Positions 8,187 to 17,031 of a DNA stretch of 64,000 bases are shown in pieces (position 1 is the stretch's first letter; each line of letters opens with the position of its first letter). The notes below the pieces were generated by a model. It saw only the letters and a list, made by a program, of their open reading frames with translations, was not told where the DNA came from and ran no database searches. The DNA is from Actinotalea endophytica (GTDB taxonomy: Bacteria; Actinomycetota; Actinomycetes; Actinomycetales; Cellulomonadaceae): contig NZ_JAOVZU010000003.1 in NCBI RefSeq assembly GCF_025717005.1, forward strand, positions 1 to 64,000. Reading direction: 5' to 3'. A program made the translations under genes and the position numbers.

Positions 8187-9170
8187 TCAGGCTCCCATCC
8201 GGCGCAGCTCGAGCGTCGCCGGGTCGTCCGGCGGCAGCCACATCGGGGCCCGGGCCGCGGCGGCTGGTTCGAGCCAGGCGTTGTCCGCCGCCAGGGCTCG
8301 CGCCGTGCTGATCAGGTCGGCCGTCTCCTGGGACGGCTCCTCGTCGCGCCAGGCAAGGGACCAGGGGTAGTACGGCTGCGCCTCCTCCGGCCAGTAGACG
8401 GGGAGCCCGACCGCCGCGTAGCGCTCGGCGTAGCTCAGGAACTCGAGACATCGCGACCGGTCGGTGTCCCGCGTGAGCCGCGCGAGGCAGTGGCTGAACG
8501 CCCCGGGCGTGCCGAGCCACCGCAGTGAGATGTCGAGATCGCTCTCGAGCGCGGTGAGGTAGTCGCCGTGCACGTTGTAGCTGCCCGACTCGGGCGGGTC
8601 GCCGAAGACGTCGAGCGGACGGGCGCGCAGCGACGCACTGCCTTCCCGCTCGTCATCGGGGCGACCGACCAGGACGAGCGGCTCCAGTCGCAGGAGGCAG
8701 TGGGACCAGCCGACCGGATGCATCGCAACCATGCGGGAGGTGACACGCAGGATCGCGACGTCGAGACGACGCTGGAGCAGGGCGTCGAGCTGGGCGGCGC
8801 TGTCCAGGGCGTGCTCGCGCAGCTCGGCGTGCGGATGCGCGCGCAGATATGCGTCCGCGACCGCACGACTCGTCCCGAGCTCGAAGATGTGCGCCATGCG
8901 CACGACGTCGGGCTGCCCGGATCGCTGCATGCCCTGGGCGATCGCGAGCAGGCGGCGGGCGTCCCCCAGGAAGCTCTCGCCGCGGGGGGTGAGCCGGACG
9001 TGGCGGCTGTCGCGCACGAAGAGCGGTGCGCCGACCTGGTCCTCGAGCTTGCGGACCTGCTTGGAGAGCGCAGGCTGGCTGATGTACAGCCGCGCGGCGG
9101 CGCGCCCGAAGTGGAGCTCGTCGGCCACCGCGACGAAGTAGCGGACCAGCCGCAGGTCCAAGTCGTCCAT
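8187..9170 (-). CDS. LysR family transcriptional regulator
   Basis: This 327-residue regulator has an N-terminal winged helix (LVRYFVAVADELHFGRAAARLYISQPALSKQVRKLEDQVG, shown here by its key helix positions 6-45) and a C-terminal effector-binding domain. The ATG at 9170 (MDDLDLRL) is chosen over one at 9206 because family proteins begin a few residues before the helix. It diverges from an alpha/beta hydrolase gene, and the 205-base space between them holds GGTTATCGATCACGACC, a partial dyad around ATCGAT. The regulator probably controls the hydrolase and the downstream dehydrogenase. The effector is unknown. Confidence 0.9.
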   Translation of the reverse strand: MDDLDLRLVRYFVAVADELHFGRAAARLYISQPALSKQVRKLEDQVGAPLFVRDSRHVRLTPRGESFLGDARRLLAIAQGMQRSGQPDVVRMAHIFELGTSRAVADAYLRAHPHAELREHALDSAAQLDALLQRRLDVAILRVTSRMVAMHPVGWSHCLLRLEPLVLVGRPDDEREGSASLRARPLDVFGDPPESGSYNVHGDYLTALESDLDISLRWLGTPGAFSHCLARLTRDTDRSRCLEFLSYAERYAAVGLPVYWPEEAQPYYPWSLAWRDEEPSQETADLISTARALAADNAWLEPAAAARAPMWLPPDDPATLELRRMGA

Positions 9171-9375
9171 CCGGGCCTCCGGCACGGTCCCCTGGGCGAT
9201 GGGCACGGTGCCCGACGCGGCTCACGGTAACTCCGCGCGTGACGACGCCGACAGGGCGCTGCGGTTATCGATCACGACCGAACAGGTCTTGGACACCGCG
9301 CTCCGCGCGCCGGTTGGCTGAAGCACCGCCGAGGCTGTCGCCGCGGCACGCTCGCCACGACCGGAAGGAACGACG

Positions 9376-10176
9376 ATGGACGCACCTGGAAGGCCGGTGG
9401 TGTTCATCCACGGCCTCTGGCTCCATGCCACCAGCTGGGAACCGTGGCTGGCCCTGTTCCGCGACGCGGGCTACGACCCCGTGGCACCCGGCTGGCCGGG
9501 CGAGCCCGCGACGGTGCAGGAGGCACGCGAGCAGCCCGACGCAGTCGCCGACCTGAGCATCGATGACGTGACCGGGCACTTCGCCGCGATCGTCGACGAG
9601 CTCCCCGCCGCCCCGGTGCTCGTCGGCCACTCGTTCGGCGGGCTCATCGTGGAGAAGCTTCTCGGCCAGGGGCGTGGCGCCGCCGGCGTCGCGATCGACC
9701 CTGCCCAGATCAAGGGTGTGCTCCCGCTCCCGCTCGCCCAGCTGCGGGCGGGCCTGCCGGGTCTGGGCAACCCCGCGAACCTGCACCGTGCCGTGTCGTT
9801 GACGCGGGCCGAGTTCCGGTTCGGGTTCGGGAACGCACTGAGCGAGGAGGAGTCGGACGCCCTGCACGAGCGGTGGACGATCCCCTCGCCGGCCCGGCCG
9901 CTGTTCCAGGCCGCCGTGGCCAACTTCGCGCTGCACTCGCAGGCGCAGGTCGACACCGACAACACCGCGCGCGGACCGCTCCTGCTGATCTCGGGCACCG
10001 CCGATCACACCGTTCCCGACGTCGTCACCAGGTCGACCCTCAAGCAGTACCGCGACAGCACCGCCGTCACCGAGCTCACCCAGTTCGAAGGACGGGGCCA
10101 CTCCCTCACGATCGACCACGGCTGGCAGACCGTCGCCCAGGGCGTGCTGTCGTGGCTGTCGTCCCAGGGGCTCTGA
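9376..10176 (+). CDS. Alpha/beta hydrolase
   Basis: This 266-residue protein starts with a beta-strand and oxyanion segment (VVFIHGLWLHATSW), has the nucleophile elbow VGHSFGG (Ser about residue 83), an acid-containing GTADHTVPD segment, and a C-terminal EGRGHSLTID histidine. This is a full catalytic triad set. Substrate specificity is not evident; esterase or haloperoxidase-like activity are possibilities. It has a strong ribosome binding site (GGAAGGA) and is followed after 4 bases by a short-chain dehydrogenase, so the two likely act on related substrates under the divergent LysR regulator. Confidence 0.9.
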   Translation: MDAPGRPVVFIHGLWLHATSWEPWLALFRDAGYDPVAPGWPGEPATVQEAREQPDAVADLSIDDVTGHFAAIVDELPAAPVLVGHSFGGLIVEKLLGQGRGAAGVAIDPAQIKGVLPLPLAQLRAGLPGLGNPANLHRAVSLTRAEFRFGFGNALSEEESDALHERWTIPSPARPLFQAAVANFALHSQAQVDTDNTARGPLLLISGTADHTVPDVVTRSTLKQYRDSTAVTELTQFEGRGHSLTIDHGWQTVAQGVLSWLSSQGL

Positions 10177-10180
10177 GGTC

Positions 10181-10966
10181 ATGGACCTCGGTCTCGCAGG
10201 AGCCGTCGCGGTGGTCACGGGCGCGAGCAAGGGCATCGGCCTTGCGGTCACGAGGGCGCTCGTCCAGGAGGGTGTCCGCGTGATCGCGGGCTCGCGCGGC
10301 ACGAGCGACGAGCTCCGCGCTCTCGTTCGGGACGGTGCCGTCGAGCACGTCACGGTCGACCTGGCCACGGCGGCCGGGGCCGCGGCGCTGGTCGAGGCGG
10401 CGCTGCGTCACGGGAGGCTGGACGTCCTGGTCAACAACGTCGGCGCGGTCACACCGCGGTTGGCCGGCTTCCTCGCCGTCACCGACGACCAGTGGCTCGC
10501 CTCGCTGACCGCGAACCTGATGGCCGCCGTGCGGGTGACCCGGGCCGCGCTGCCGGCCATGATCGCGGCCGGTGACGGAGTGGTCCTGACGATCAGCTCG
10601 GTGAACGCGGTCCTGCCCGACCCCTCGGTGATCGACTACGGCGCCGCCAAGGCGGCGCTGACCAACGCCTTCAAGGCCCTGTCGAAGGAGGTGTCACCGC
10701 TCGGGATCCGGGTGAACACGGTCAGTCCCGGCCCCGTCGCGACCGACCTGTGGCTCGGCGACGGCGGCGTCGCGGCCGCCGTCGCGCACGCCACCGGCGA
10801 CGAGCCCGAAGCCATCGCGGCTCGTGCCGCGGCCGAGAGCCCCACCGGACGGTTCACCCGGCCCGACGAGGTGGCCGACCTCGTGCTCTTCCTCGCGAGC
10901 CGGCGCGCGCAGAACATCACCGGTGCCGATGTGACGATCGACGGCGGGTTGATCACCACGACCTGA
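10181..10966 (+). CDS. Short-chain dehydrogenase/reductase
   Basis: This 261-residue protein has the classical SDR layout: nucleotide-binding GASKGIG (about residues 14-20), NNVG at about residue 85, the catalytic serine in TISSVN, and the YGAAK tetrad with Tyr and Lys. It ends with the usual TGADVTIDGG segment. An oxidation or reduction of an alcohol or ketone using NAD(P) is expected. It follows the alpha/beta hydrolase by four bases and is probably in the same transcript. Confidence 0.93.
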   Translation: MDLGLAGAVAVVTGASKGIGLAVTRALVQEGVRVIAGSRGTSDELRALVRDGAVEHVTVDLATAAGAAALVEAALRHGRLDVLVNNVGAVTPRLAGFLAVTDDQWLASLTANLMAAVRVTRAALPAMIAAGDGVVLTISSVNAVLPDPSVIDYGAAKAALTNAFKALSKEVSPLGIRVNTVSPGPVATDLWLGDGGVAAAVAHATGDEPEAIAARAAAESPTGRFTRPDEVADLVLFLASRRAQNITGADVTIDGGLITTT

Positions 10967-11041
10967 GCGTCGACCGTCGTCCGCTGACGTCACCGACCCG
11001 GCCGGGTGCGGCGCGGGGCCGGCCGGGCGGAGGCCGCGGCG

Positions 11042-11047
11042 TACCCT
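11042..11047 (+). promoter_or_regulatory. -10 hexamer for leaderless transcript
   Basis: TACCCT ends 6 bases before the GTG at 11054. This supports that GTG rather than an in-frame ATG 48 bases earlier. Confidence 0.45.
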
Positions 11048-11053
11048 GGCGCC

Positions 11054-11641
11054 GTGAGGCTGCCGCTGCCCGATCCGGGCGATCTGGGCACCACCGACTG
11101 CGAGCAGCTTCGGGACGCAGTGCTGGCCCAGCCCGTCGGTGCCCTCACGAGCCTGGGCTACGTCGCCGGCGGTGGCTTCCTGCTGTGGCGCTGGCGGACC
11201 CTGCCGGCTCGGCAGCGCACGGCGGCCGTGACCTACGCGGGGCTGCTCGCCGCGGTGGGTGCCGGGAGCTTCGCGTTCCACGGACCGCAAGGCCCCGGGT
11301 CGAAGCTCGCGCACGACCTGCCGATCGCCCTGCTGCTCACCGAGGCCGCCGCGGTGCCGCTCGTCAGGCTCGCGGCCCGCCGTCGGGTCCTGCGGCCGGC
11401 GTCACCTGCGACGCGCGTCGCGCTGACCGGGCTGACCGGGCTCGCCGTGGCGGCGTACGCAGCAGGACGGACCGGCAGCCCGGTGTGCGATCCCGAGTCG
11501 CTGCTCCAGGCGCACGGGCTCTGGCACGTCACGGGGGCCGCGGTCCTGGCCCTGTGGGGGACGCTGCTCTGGCCGGCGCCGCAGGACGCGCCGCAGGGCG
11601 CGGGTGCCGCCGTGAGCGAGGACGCACCCGAGCGGACCTGA
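11054..11641 (+). CDS. Small multi-pass membrane protein with CREST-superfamily-like residues
   Basis: This 195-residue protein has about five hydrophobic helices. It contains SFAFH (Ser72, His76), HD (His87, Asp88) at the start of the next helix, and HGLWH (His154, His158) near the last helix. Ser/His, Asp and a terminal HxxxH form the metal-site pattern of the CREST superfamily (alkaline ceramidases, PAQR, Per1, TMEM8). Members usually have seven helices, so this would be a short form. Lipid amide hydrolysis is a possible activity but is an inference. The C-terminal 25 residues are acidic and unstructured. Confidence 0.65.
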   Translation: MRLPLPDPGDLGTTDCEQLRDAVLAQPVGALTSLGYVAGGGFLLWRWRTLPARQRTAAVTYAGLLAAVGAGSFAFHGPQGPGSKLAHDLPIALLLTEAAAVPLVRLAARRRVLRPASPATRVALTGLTGLAVAAYAAGRTGSPVCDPESLLQAHGLWHVTGAAVLALWGTLLWPAPQDAPQGAGAAVSEDAPERT

Positions 11642-11668
11642 CCGCATGCCGGGGCGACGCCGGACCGC

Positions 11669-11995
11669 TCAGCCGAGCAGCAGGTCGCGCTCGCGCGCGA
11701 ACGCGTCGTCGTCCAGGTCGCCGTCGTCGTGCGCGGCGACCAGTCGTGCCAGCCGCACCTGCGGATCCCCGGGGTCGACCCGCCTCGCGGCTGCGGCCGC
11801 CGGGTCGCCGACGGGGCGTGCCAGGAGCCACAGTGAGGCTGCGGGGAGCCACACCGTCACCGCCACGAGCCAGAGGACCCGAACCGGCGCCCGCAGCCCG
11901 GGGCGTCGCACCACGTCGACGAGGACGTAGAGCCACACGAGCGCGGTCGGCACGACGATCCAGAAGATCGTGTCGGCGGGCACGCCCATCAGCAT
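11669..11995 (-). CDS. Small membrane protein with C-terminal SHOCT-like motif
   Basis: This 108-residue protein has two hydrophobic helices in its first half (FWIVVPTALVWLYVLVDVV and VLWLVAVTVWLPAASLWLL), the arrangement of the phospholipase D nuclease N-terminal-like (PLDc_N) fold. The tail RLARLVAAHDDGDLDDDAFARERDLLLG resembles the short SHOCT motif. Function is unknown. The start at 11995 lies 8 bases past the stop of the upstream acyltransferase gene, so the two are probably in one operon. Confidence 0.7.
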   Translation of the reverse strand: MLMGVPADTIFWIVVPTALVWLYVLVDVVRRPGLRAPVRVLWLVAVTVWLPAASLWLLARPVGDPAAAAARRVDPGDPQVRLARLVAAHDDGDLDDDAFARERDLLLG

Positions 11996-12002
11996 GGCGG
12001 CC

Positions 12003-13367
12003 TCACAGGGCAGCCCGCACGGCCGCGAGCACACCGTCACGCAGCGCCCTCGCCTCGTCCACCGGTCCGCCGCGGCGCCGGGAGAACCACCAGCGACGCC
12101 ACGTGCGCCAGACCGTGATCGCGCGCTCCGCGAGCGCGACCGTCGCAGCCAGGAACGCCGGCGCGAGCAAGGCGACGACAGCGCCCTCCCACCGGCCCCA
12201 GCTGGTCCAGGTGGCGACCGAGACCCACACCCATTCGGCGACGAAGACGACGAACGCGACCAGCGGCATGATCGTCGCCCGCATCGCCGGTGCGGCCGGG
12301 ATCAGCCGCGTCGCCTGTGTGAGGGCGTAGGGCACGAGCCCGAGCGCCGCACCGACGAGCGCGTAGGGCAGCAGGAGGAGCGCGATCACCAGATCGGCCA
12401 CGGTGTCCCGGCCGGTGTGCTGCGGACCGGTCAAGGCGTAGTCGTCCGTGCGCAGACGGCTCAGGGCCGCGCGGTACAGCTCCGCCTGCTCCTGCAGGTG
12501 CGACCGCACCGGGTCGGGTCGTCCCGCGAGGCGTGATCCCAGCTCGTCGACCAGGGCGAGCGGGACGTCGTCAACGGGGTCGGCCGGGCTCGCGGCGCGG
12601 CGCAGCGCGACCTCGGCGCCCAGCTGCAGCGCACGGGCCTGCTCCCACGAGCCGTAGTCGGGCGCGGCGGCACGTAGGTGCGCCGAGATCCGCTCGGTCA
12701 GGTCTCCGACCGCTGCACGGTTGTCGGCGCCGAGCGGCTCACCCGCCGACTCCAGGTCTCCTCCCACGTCGTCGAGGTCGATCGGCTCGCCCCACACGAC
12801 GAGCACGCGGCTGCGGAACGCCGCCTTGTCCGCGTAGTGGATCCCGACCGGCTGGATGACCAGTCCCTCGGCCCCCGCAGCCCGCGCGCCCAGCGCGATC
12901 CGAGCCGCACCCGTCTTGACCGGGGCGATGAAGGGGTCGTCCTGCGTGACGCCCTCGGGGAAGATCAGCACCGAGCCGCCCTCGCCGAGCGCGTCGTAGC
13001 ACGAGCGGAACATGTCGTCGTTCGACGTGCGCCCGCCGCCCTTGTCGACCTTGCGGTGCACCGGGATCGCGCCGATCCACCGCATCAGCGACCCGACCAC
13101 CGGGAACGTCCAGATCACGTCCCGGGCGACGATCCTCGGGAAGCGCTCGGCGAGGTAGATCAGCAGGATCGCGTCGGCGAAGCCGCCGAAGTGGTTGGCG
13201 ACCGTGATCACCGGACCGGAGGGCGGAGCCGACCAGCCCGAGACCTCGACGTCGCGGTACACGAGCCGCGCGACGATCGCGGCGATCCGCCGTGCCACGC
13301 GGGGACCCCAGCCCGGCTTCACGAGGCGCTCCCGGCGCCGGCGGCGAACGTGCCCATCGCGGGTCAT
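12003..13367 (-). CDS. 1-acyl-glycerol-3-phosphate acyltransferase-like protein
   Basis: This 454-residue protein has an N-terminal acyltransferase domain. The NHFGGFAD block has His and Asp separated by five residues, as in the LPLAT branch with NHPNxxxD, instead of the common HX4D. Next come a GAIPVHRK segment and FPEGVTQDD, the substrate-binding block. The last third has hydrophobic helices, so the protein is membrane bound. It probably acylates lysophospholipids or glycerol phosphate. The ATG at 13367 is chosen because GGGAGGTGGCAGG precedes it directly. The gene downstream encodes a small membrane protein. Confidence 0.85.
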   Translation of the reverse strand: MTRDGHVRRRRRERLVKPGWGPRVARRIAAIVARLVYRDVEVSGWSAPPSGPVITVANHFGGFADAILLIYLAERFPRIVARDVIWTFPVVGSLMRWIGAIPVHRKVDKGGGRTSNDDMFRSCYDALGEGGSVLIFPEGVTQDDPFIAPVKTGAARIALGARAAGAEGLVIQPVGIHYADKAAFRSRVLVVWGEPIDLDDVGGDLESAGEPLGADNRAAVGDLTERISAHLRAAAPDYGSWEQARALQLGAEVALRRAASPADPVDDVPLALVDELGSRLAGRPDPVRSHLQEQAELYRAALSRLRTDDYALTGPQHTGRDTVADLVIALLLLPYALVGAALGLVPYALTQATRLIPAAPAMRATIMPLVAFVVFVAEWVWVSVATWTSWGRWEGAVVALLAPAFLAATVALAERAITVWRTWRRWWFSRRRGGPVDEARALRDGVLAAVRAAL

Positions 13368-13555
13368 CCTGCCACCTCCCGACCTACCGCCGGCGGTCGG
13401 TCGGGCCGTGGGCGCCGTGAGACCGGACCCCGGGCCGAGGCGACGCCCGCCACGCATCCACCGCACCCACGACCGGCGTGCGCCCGAGCCCCTGTGGCTC
13501 GCCGTATGCTCCGTGCAGTCCCGGGGTCGATGGTCCCCGGTGGCAGGGGGGAACG

Positions 13556-14398
13556 ATGGCGATCGGTGTGCCTGTGCGGGCGCGGGCGGTGCTGGGCTCG
13601 GGGGTACGCCGGGCGCGCCGGGAGTGGCAGTGGTGGCGCGCCGGTGGGCTGCAGCTGCGGCGAGCAGAACCGGATGGCTTCGGCCACCTCGTCGCGGAGC
13701 ACGCGACCCCGCTCTTCCGCACGCTGTCCGGCCTGGACGACGACCTGCAGCGCGGCAAGGTGGTCAACCTGCGTCTGGCCACCGCCCGGCTGGACGGGCT
13801 GGTGCTCGAGCCCGGGCAGCGGCTGTCCTTCTGGTACCAGGTCCGCCGGCCCACGCGGCGTCGCGGCTTCGTCGACGGCCTGGTGCTCGACCACGGCCGC
13901 CTGACGGCCGGCACCGGCGGAGGCCTGTGCCAGGCCACCAACCTGCTGTACTGGCTGACCCTGCACACACCGCTCGAGATCGCCGAGCGATGGCGGCACA
14001 GCTACGACGTCTTCCCCGACTCGAACCGCACCCAGCCGTTCGGCAGCGGTGCCACCTGCGCCTGGCCGACCCTGGACCTGCAGGTGGTCAACCCGACGAG
14101 CGCACGGTTCCGCCTCGCGCTCCGGGTCACCGAGACCGAGCTGGTCGGCCAGTGGTGGTCGGACCGGCCGACCGGCCTGAGCTACCAGGTCTACGAGGCG
14201 GCCCACGTCATCGAGCCGCGCCCCGACGGCGCCTTCGTGCGCCGCAACCTGCTGCGACGCCGGACCTTCGACGCGCACGGCTCGGAGCTCGCCGACGAGG
14301 TCGTGGCCGCCAACGAGGCGCTGATGCGATACCGGCCCTACCTGCCGAGCCGCGCCGAGGCGGGACCGGGCACACCGGAGGATGTGGGCCGCGCATGA
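13556..14398 (+). CDS. VanW family protein
   Basis: This 280-residue protein carries the VanW signature: LSFWYQVRRPTRRRGFVDGLVL, then GGGLCQATNLLYWLTLHTPLEI, and a later RHSYDVFPDSNRTQPFGSGAT (positions about 85-190). VanW-type proteins were named from vancomycin resistance clusters, but their role is unknown, and most genomes carry them without any resistance locus, as here. The ATG at 13556 has a strong AGGGGGGAA site upstream; the frame is open further upstream without a better start. Its stop codon overlaps the start of the next gene (ATGA). Confidence 0.9.
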   Translation: MAIGVPVRARAVLGSGVRRARREWQWWRAGGLQLRRAEPDGFGHLVAEHATPLFRTLSGLDDDLQRGKVVNLRLATARLDGLVLEPGQRLSFWYQVRRPTRRRGFVDGLVLDHGRLTAGTGGGLCQATNLLYWLTLHTPLEIAERWRHSYDVFPDSNRTQPFGSGATCAWPTLDLQVVNPTSARFRLALRVTETELVGQWWSDRPTGLSYQVYEAAHVIEPRPDGAFVRRNLLRRRTFDAHGSELADEVVAANEALMRYRPYLPSRAEAGPGTPEDVGRA

Positions 14399-14790
14399 CC
14401 AATCTCATCGCGGGCCTCCTGCTCGCCGTCACCGCCCTGGCGATGACGGCACTCGTCCTGACGCGTGCCGTTCGCGCGGAAGCCCGCGGACAGCGCTCGA
14501 CCGTCGGCCGGGCCTCCGGCGTCGCACTGATCGCCGTCGTGCTCACCGGCGCCTGGTGGCTCCTCGTCCCGGCGACTGTGCGAGGCGGCGCCGTGTGCAC
14601 GCTTCCGCCGCTCGCGGCGTTCTACCCCGACGCGATGAACGAGCTCACCACCGCGGACCCGTGCTTGGGCGCCGGGCTCCTGCGCGTCGCGGTCGTGGCC
14701 GTCCTGGTGCTCGCGGCATCGGCTGCGTGCTGGCTCGGGTACTCGGCGCGGGCGCGTGCAACGCGGAGCGGCGGGACCGCGACGACCTAG
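14395..14790 (+). CDS. Small membrane protein of unknown function
   Basis: This 131-residue protein starts at an ATG that overlaps the VanW stop codon by four bases. It has three hydrophobic helices: residues 2-24, 38-59 and about 95-118. Two cysteines (in AVCTLPP and DPCLGAG) flank an external-side loop, suggesting a disulfide. No known family is recognised. The tight coupling to the VanW gene suggests a shared role. Confidence 0.7.
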   Translation: MTNLIAGLLLAVTALAMTALVLTRAVRAEARGQRSTVGRASGVALIAVVLTGAWWLLVPATVRGGAVCTLPPLAAFYPDAMNELTTADPCLGAGLLRVAVVAVLVLAASAACWLGYSARARATRSGGTATT

Positions 14791-14912
14791 GGGGACGGGC
14801 CGGGTGGACCCATCCGCCGTGGGCTCGGCTGCGAACCACGGGTACGCCGACGTCGCTCCGGTCGACAACGAGCACGCCCGGCGGCACGCTCGATGCGACG
14901 GAGGTGTGGCCC

Positions 14913-16472
14913 ATGGAGCAGGACCTGTCCCCCGGTTCCGACCCGGCACCCCGGCGGCGGGCTGCCGCGGCTCTCGCCGGCCTGCTCGCCGCGGTCGTCA
15001 CGTTCGGCGTCGGCCACCTGGTCGCGGGCATCGTCGACCCGCCCGCCAGCCCGTTGGCCTCACTGGGCGACACGTTCATCGACCTGACGCCGGAGTGGCT
15101 CAAGGAAGCCGCGATCGCGGCGTTCGGCACGCACGACAAGCTCGCGCTCCTGGTCGGCATGGTGGTGGTCGTCGGGATCGCGGCGGCGCTCGTCGGGGTC
15201 CTCGCGCTGCGACACCTGGGGGTGGCGCAGGGGATCGTCGTGGTCCTCGGGGCGGTCGCCGGCATCGCCGCGCAGACCCGCCCGCAGACCGGCCAGCTCG
15301 CGCTCTTCCCGAGCCTCGTCGGGGCGGCCGCCGGCGCGTTCGCGCTGCGGTGGCTGATCCTGCGGCTCACCGGACCCGGGACCGAGCCCGCCGACGTCCG
15401 GGACACCGGACGACGCGCGTTCCTCGGGGCGGCCGCCGCCGTGGGCGTGGTGGGCGTGCTCAGCGCGATCGGCGGGACCGTGATCGCCGGGGCGCGCAGC
15501 ACCGCCGCCGCCGTCAAGGCGCTGGTGCTGCCGGCCGCCGCGCGGCCCGCGCCGCCGGTCCCGGCGGACGCCCAGTCCCCCGTCGCCGGCGTCGTCGACG
15601 TCGTCACCCCGAACTCGACGTTCTACCGGATCGACACCGCCTTCACCGTCCCCCAGGTCGATCCCGACACGTGGCGGCTGCGGGTGCACGGCCTGGTCGA
15701 CCGCGAGGTGACGCTGACCTTCGACGACCTGCTCGCGAGCGACCTGGTCGAGGCGTACGTCACGCTCACGTGCGTGTCGAACAGCGTCGGCGGCGACCTC
15801 GCGGGCAACGCGAAGTGGCTCGGCCTGCCGGTCCGGGAGGTCCTTGCGATGGCGGGTCCGCAGGCCGACGCGGACATGGTCCTGTCCCGCAGCGTCGACG
15901 GGTTCACCGCGTCCACCCCGCTCGAGGTGCTCACCGACGACCGCGACGCGCTGCTGGCGGTCGGGATGAACGGTCAGCCGTTGCCCGCCGAGCACGGTTT
16001 CCCGGTGCGCATGGTCGTCCCCGGCCTCTACGGCTACGTGTCCGCCACCAAGTGGGTGAGCGACCTCGAGGTCACGCGCTTCGCCGACGCGACCGCCTAC
16101 TGGACCGTGCGGGGCTGGTCCGAGCGGGGCCCGGTCAAGCTGGCCTCCCGGATCGAGGTGCCGCGCAGCGGTTCGACCGTGGACGCCGGCCCGGTGGACG
16201 TCGGTGGCACCGCATGGGCCCAGCACACCGGAATCTCCGGCGTCGAGGTCCAGGTCGACGACGGACCGTGGCAGCCCGCGACGCTCGCCGGCGAGATCTC
16301 GGTGGACGCCTGGCGGCAGTGGTCCTGGCGGTGGGCGGACGCCACGTCCGGTCGTCACCTGCTGCGGGTCCGCGCCATCGACAACGACGGCATGACGCAG
16401 ACCGGAGAACGGAGTCCGGCCATCCCGGACGGCGCGACGGGGTGGCACGAGATCTCGGTCTTCGTCGCGTGA
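14913..16472 (+). CDS. Membrane-anchored sulfite oxidase-type molybdopterin oxidoreductase
   Basis: This 519-residue protein begins with four or five membrane helices (residues 15-170), then has the oxidoreductase molybdopterin-binding domain. VTLTCVSNSVGGDLAGN (cysteine ligand to Mo) and LPAEHGFPVRMVVPGLYGY are the landmarks. The last 120 residues form the beta-sandwich Mo-co dimerisation domain (SGVEVQVDDGPWQPA, WRWADATSGRHLLRVRA). Its substrate could be sulfite or another oxyanion or sulfoxide; a fused membrane anchor is typical of actinobacterial versions. A GGAGGTG site precedes the ATG. It lies directly upstream of mog, moaE and moaA, so the enzyme and its cofactor genes are clustered. 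Confidence 0.92.
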   Translation: MEQDLSPGSDPAPRRRAAAALAGLLAAVVTFGVGHLVAGIVDPPASPLASLGDTFIDLTPEWLKEAAIAAFGTHDKLALLVGMVVVVGIAAALVGVLALRHLGVAQGIVVVLGAVAGIAAQTRPQTGQLALFPSLVGAAAGAFALRWLILRLTGPGTEPADVRDTGRRAFLGAAAAVGVVGVLSAIGGTVIAGARSTAAAVKALVLPAAARPAPPVPADAQSPVAGVVDVVTPNSTFYRIDTAFTVPQVDPDTWRLRVHGLVDREVTLTFDDLLASDLVEAYVTLTCVSNSVGGDLAGNAKWLGLPVREVLAMAGPQADADMVLSRSVDGFTASTPLEVLTDDRDALLAVGMNGQPLPAEHGFPVRMVVPGLYGYVSATKWVSDLEVTRFADATAYWTVRGWSERGPVKLASRIEVPRSGSTVDAGPVDVGGTAWAQHTGISGVEVQVDDGPWQPATLAGEISVDAWRQWSWRWADATSGRHLLRVRAIDNDGMTQTGERSPAIPDGATGWHEISVFVA

Positions 16473-16485
16473 CAGGGTGGGGCGC

Positions 16486-17031
16486 GTGACAGACCACCAT
16501 CACCCGGGAGGCCACTCCGCGGCCGGTTCGGCCGCGGAGCCGGCGCAGGCGGGGTCCGTGCACGCCGCCGTCGTGGTCGCCTCGGACCGGTGCGCAGCCG
16601 GCGAGGCGGTCGACGCCTCCGGACCGGTGGCCGTCGCTGGGCTGCGCGCCGCGGGTTTCGACGTCGCGGACGCGACCGTCGTGCCCGACGGTGTGCCCAG
16701 CGTGCGCGGCGCGATCGAGGACGCGGTGAGCGCCGGAGCGCGCGTCGTGCTCACCTCCGGGGGCACCGGCGTGGGGCCGCGCGACCGAACGCCCGAGGCC
16801 ACCGCCGCGCTGCTCGAGCGCCAGCTGCCGGGCATCGCCGAGGCGCTGCGCCGCGCGGGCGCCGAGCAGACCCCCGCGGCGGTGCTCAGCCGCGGGGTCG
16901 CAGGGGTGACCGCGTCCGGCGCGGTCGTGGTGAACCTGCCGGGCAGCCCGCGCGCCGTGCAGCAGGGGCTGGAGATCGTCCTGCCACTGCTGCCGCACCT
17001 GCTGGACCAGCTGGCCGGAGGTGACCATTGA
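16486..17031 (+). CDS. Molybdopterin adenylyltransferase, MoaB/Mog family
   Basis: Mog-type enzymes adenylate molybdopterin before metal insertion. The 181-residue protein has the MoCF fold signature TSGGTGVGPRDRTPEAT and the NLPGSP loop. The first 25 residues are a His- and Ala-rich tail (TDHHHPGGH). Two in-frame GTG codons (16477, 16486) are possible; the second is chosen by the typical VTD start. It starts 13 bases after the oxidoreductase and overlaps moaE. Confidence 0.93.
   Translation: MTDHHHPGGHSAAGSAAEPAQAGSVHAAVVVASDRCAAGEAVDASGPVAVAGLRAAGFDVADATVVPDGVPSVRGAIEDAVSAGARVVLTSGGTGVGPRDRTPEATAALLERQLPGIAEALRRAGAEQTPAAVLSRGVAGVTASGAVVVNLPGSPRAVQQGLEIVLPLLPHLLDQLAGGDH

Noticed and set aside
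12678-13904. Plus-strand frame of about 400 codons across the acyltransferase gene
   Set aside because: It lies antisense to a gene with clear family motifs, and its composition is that of a shadow frame.
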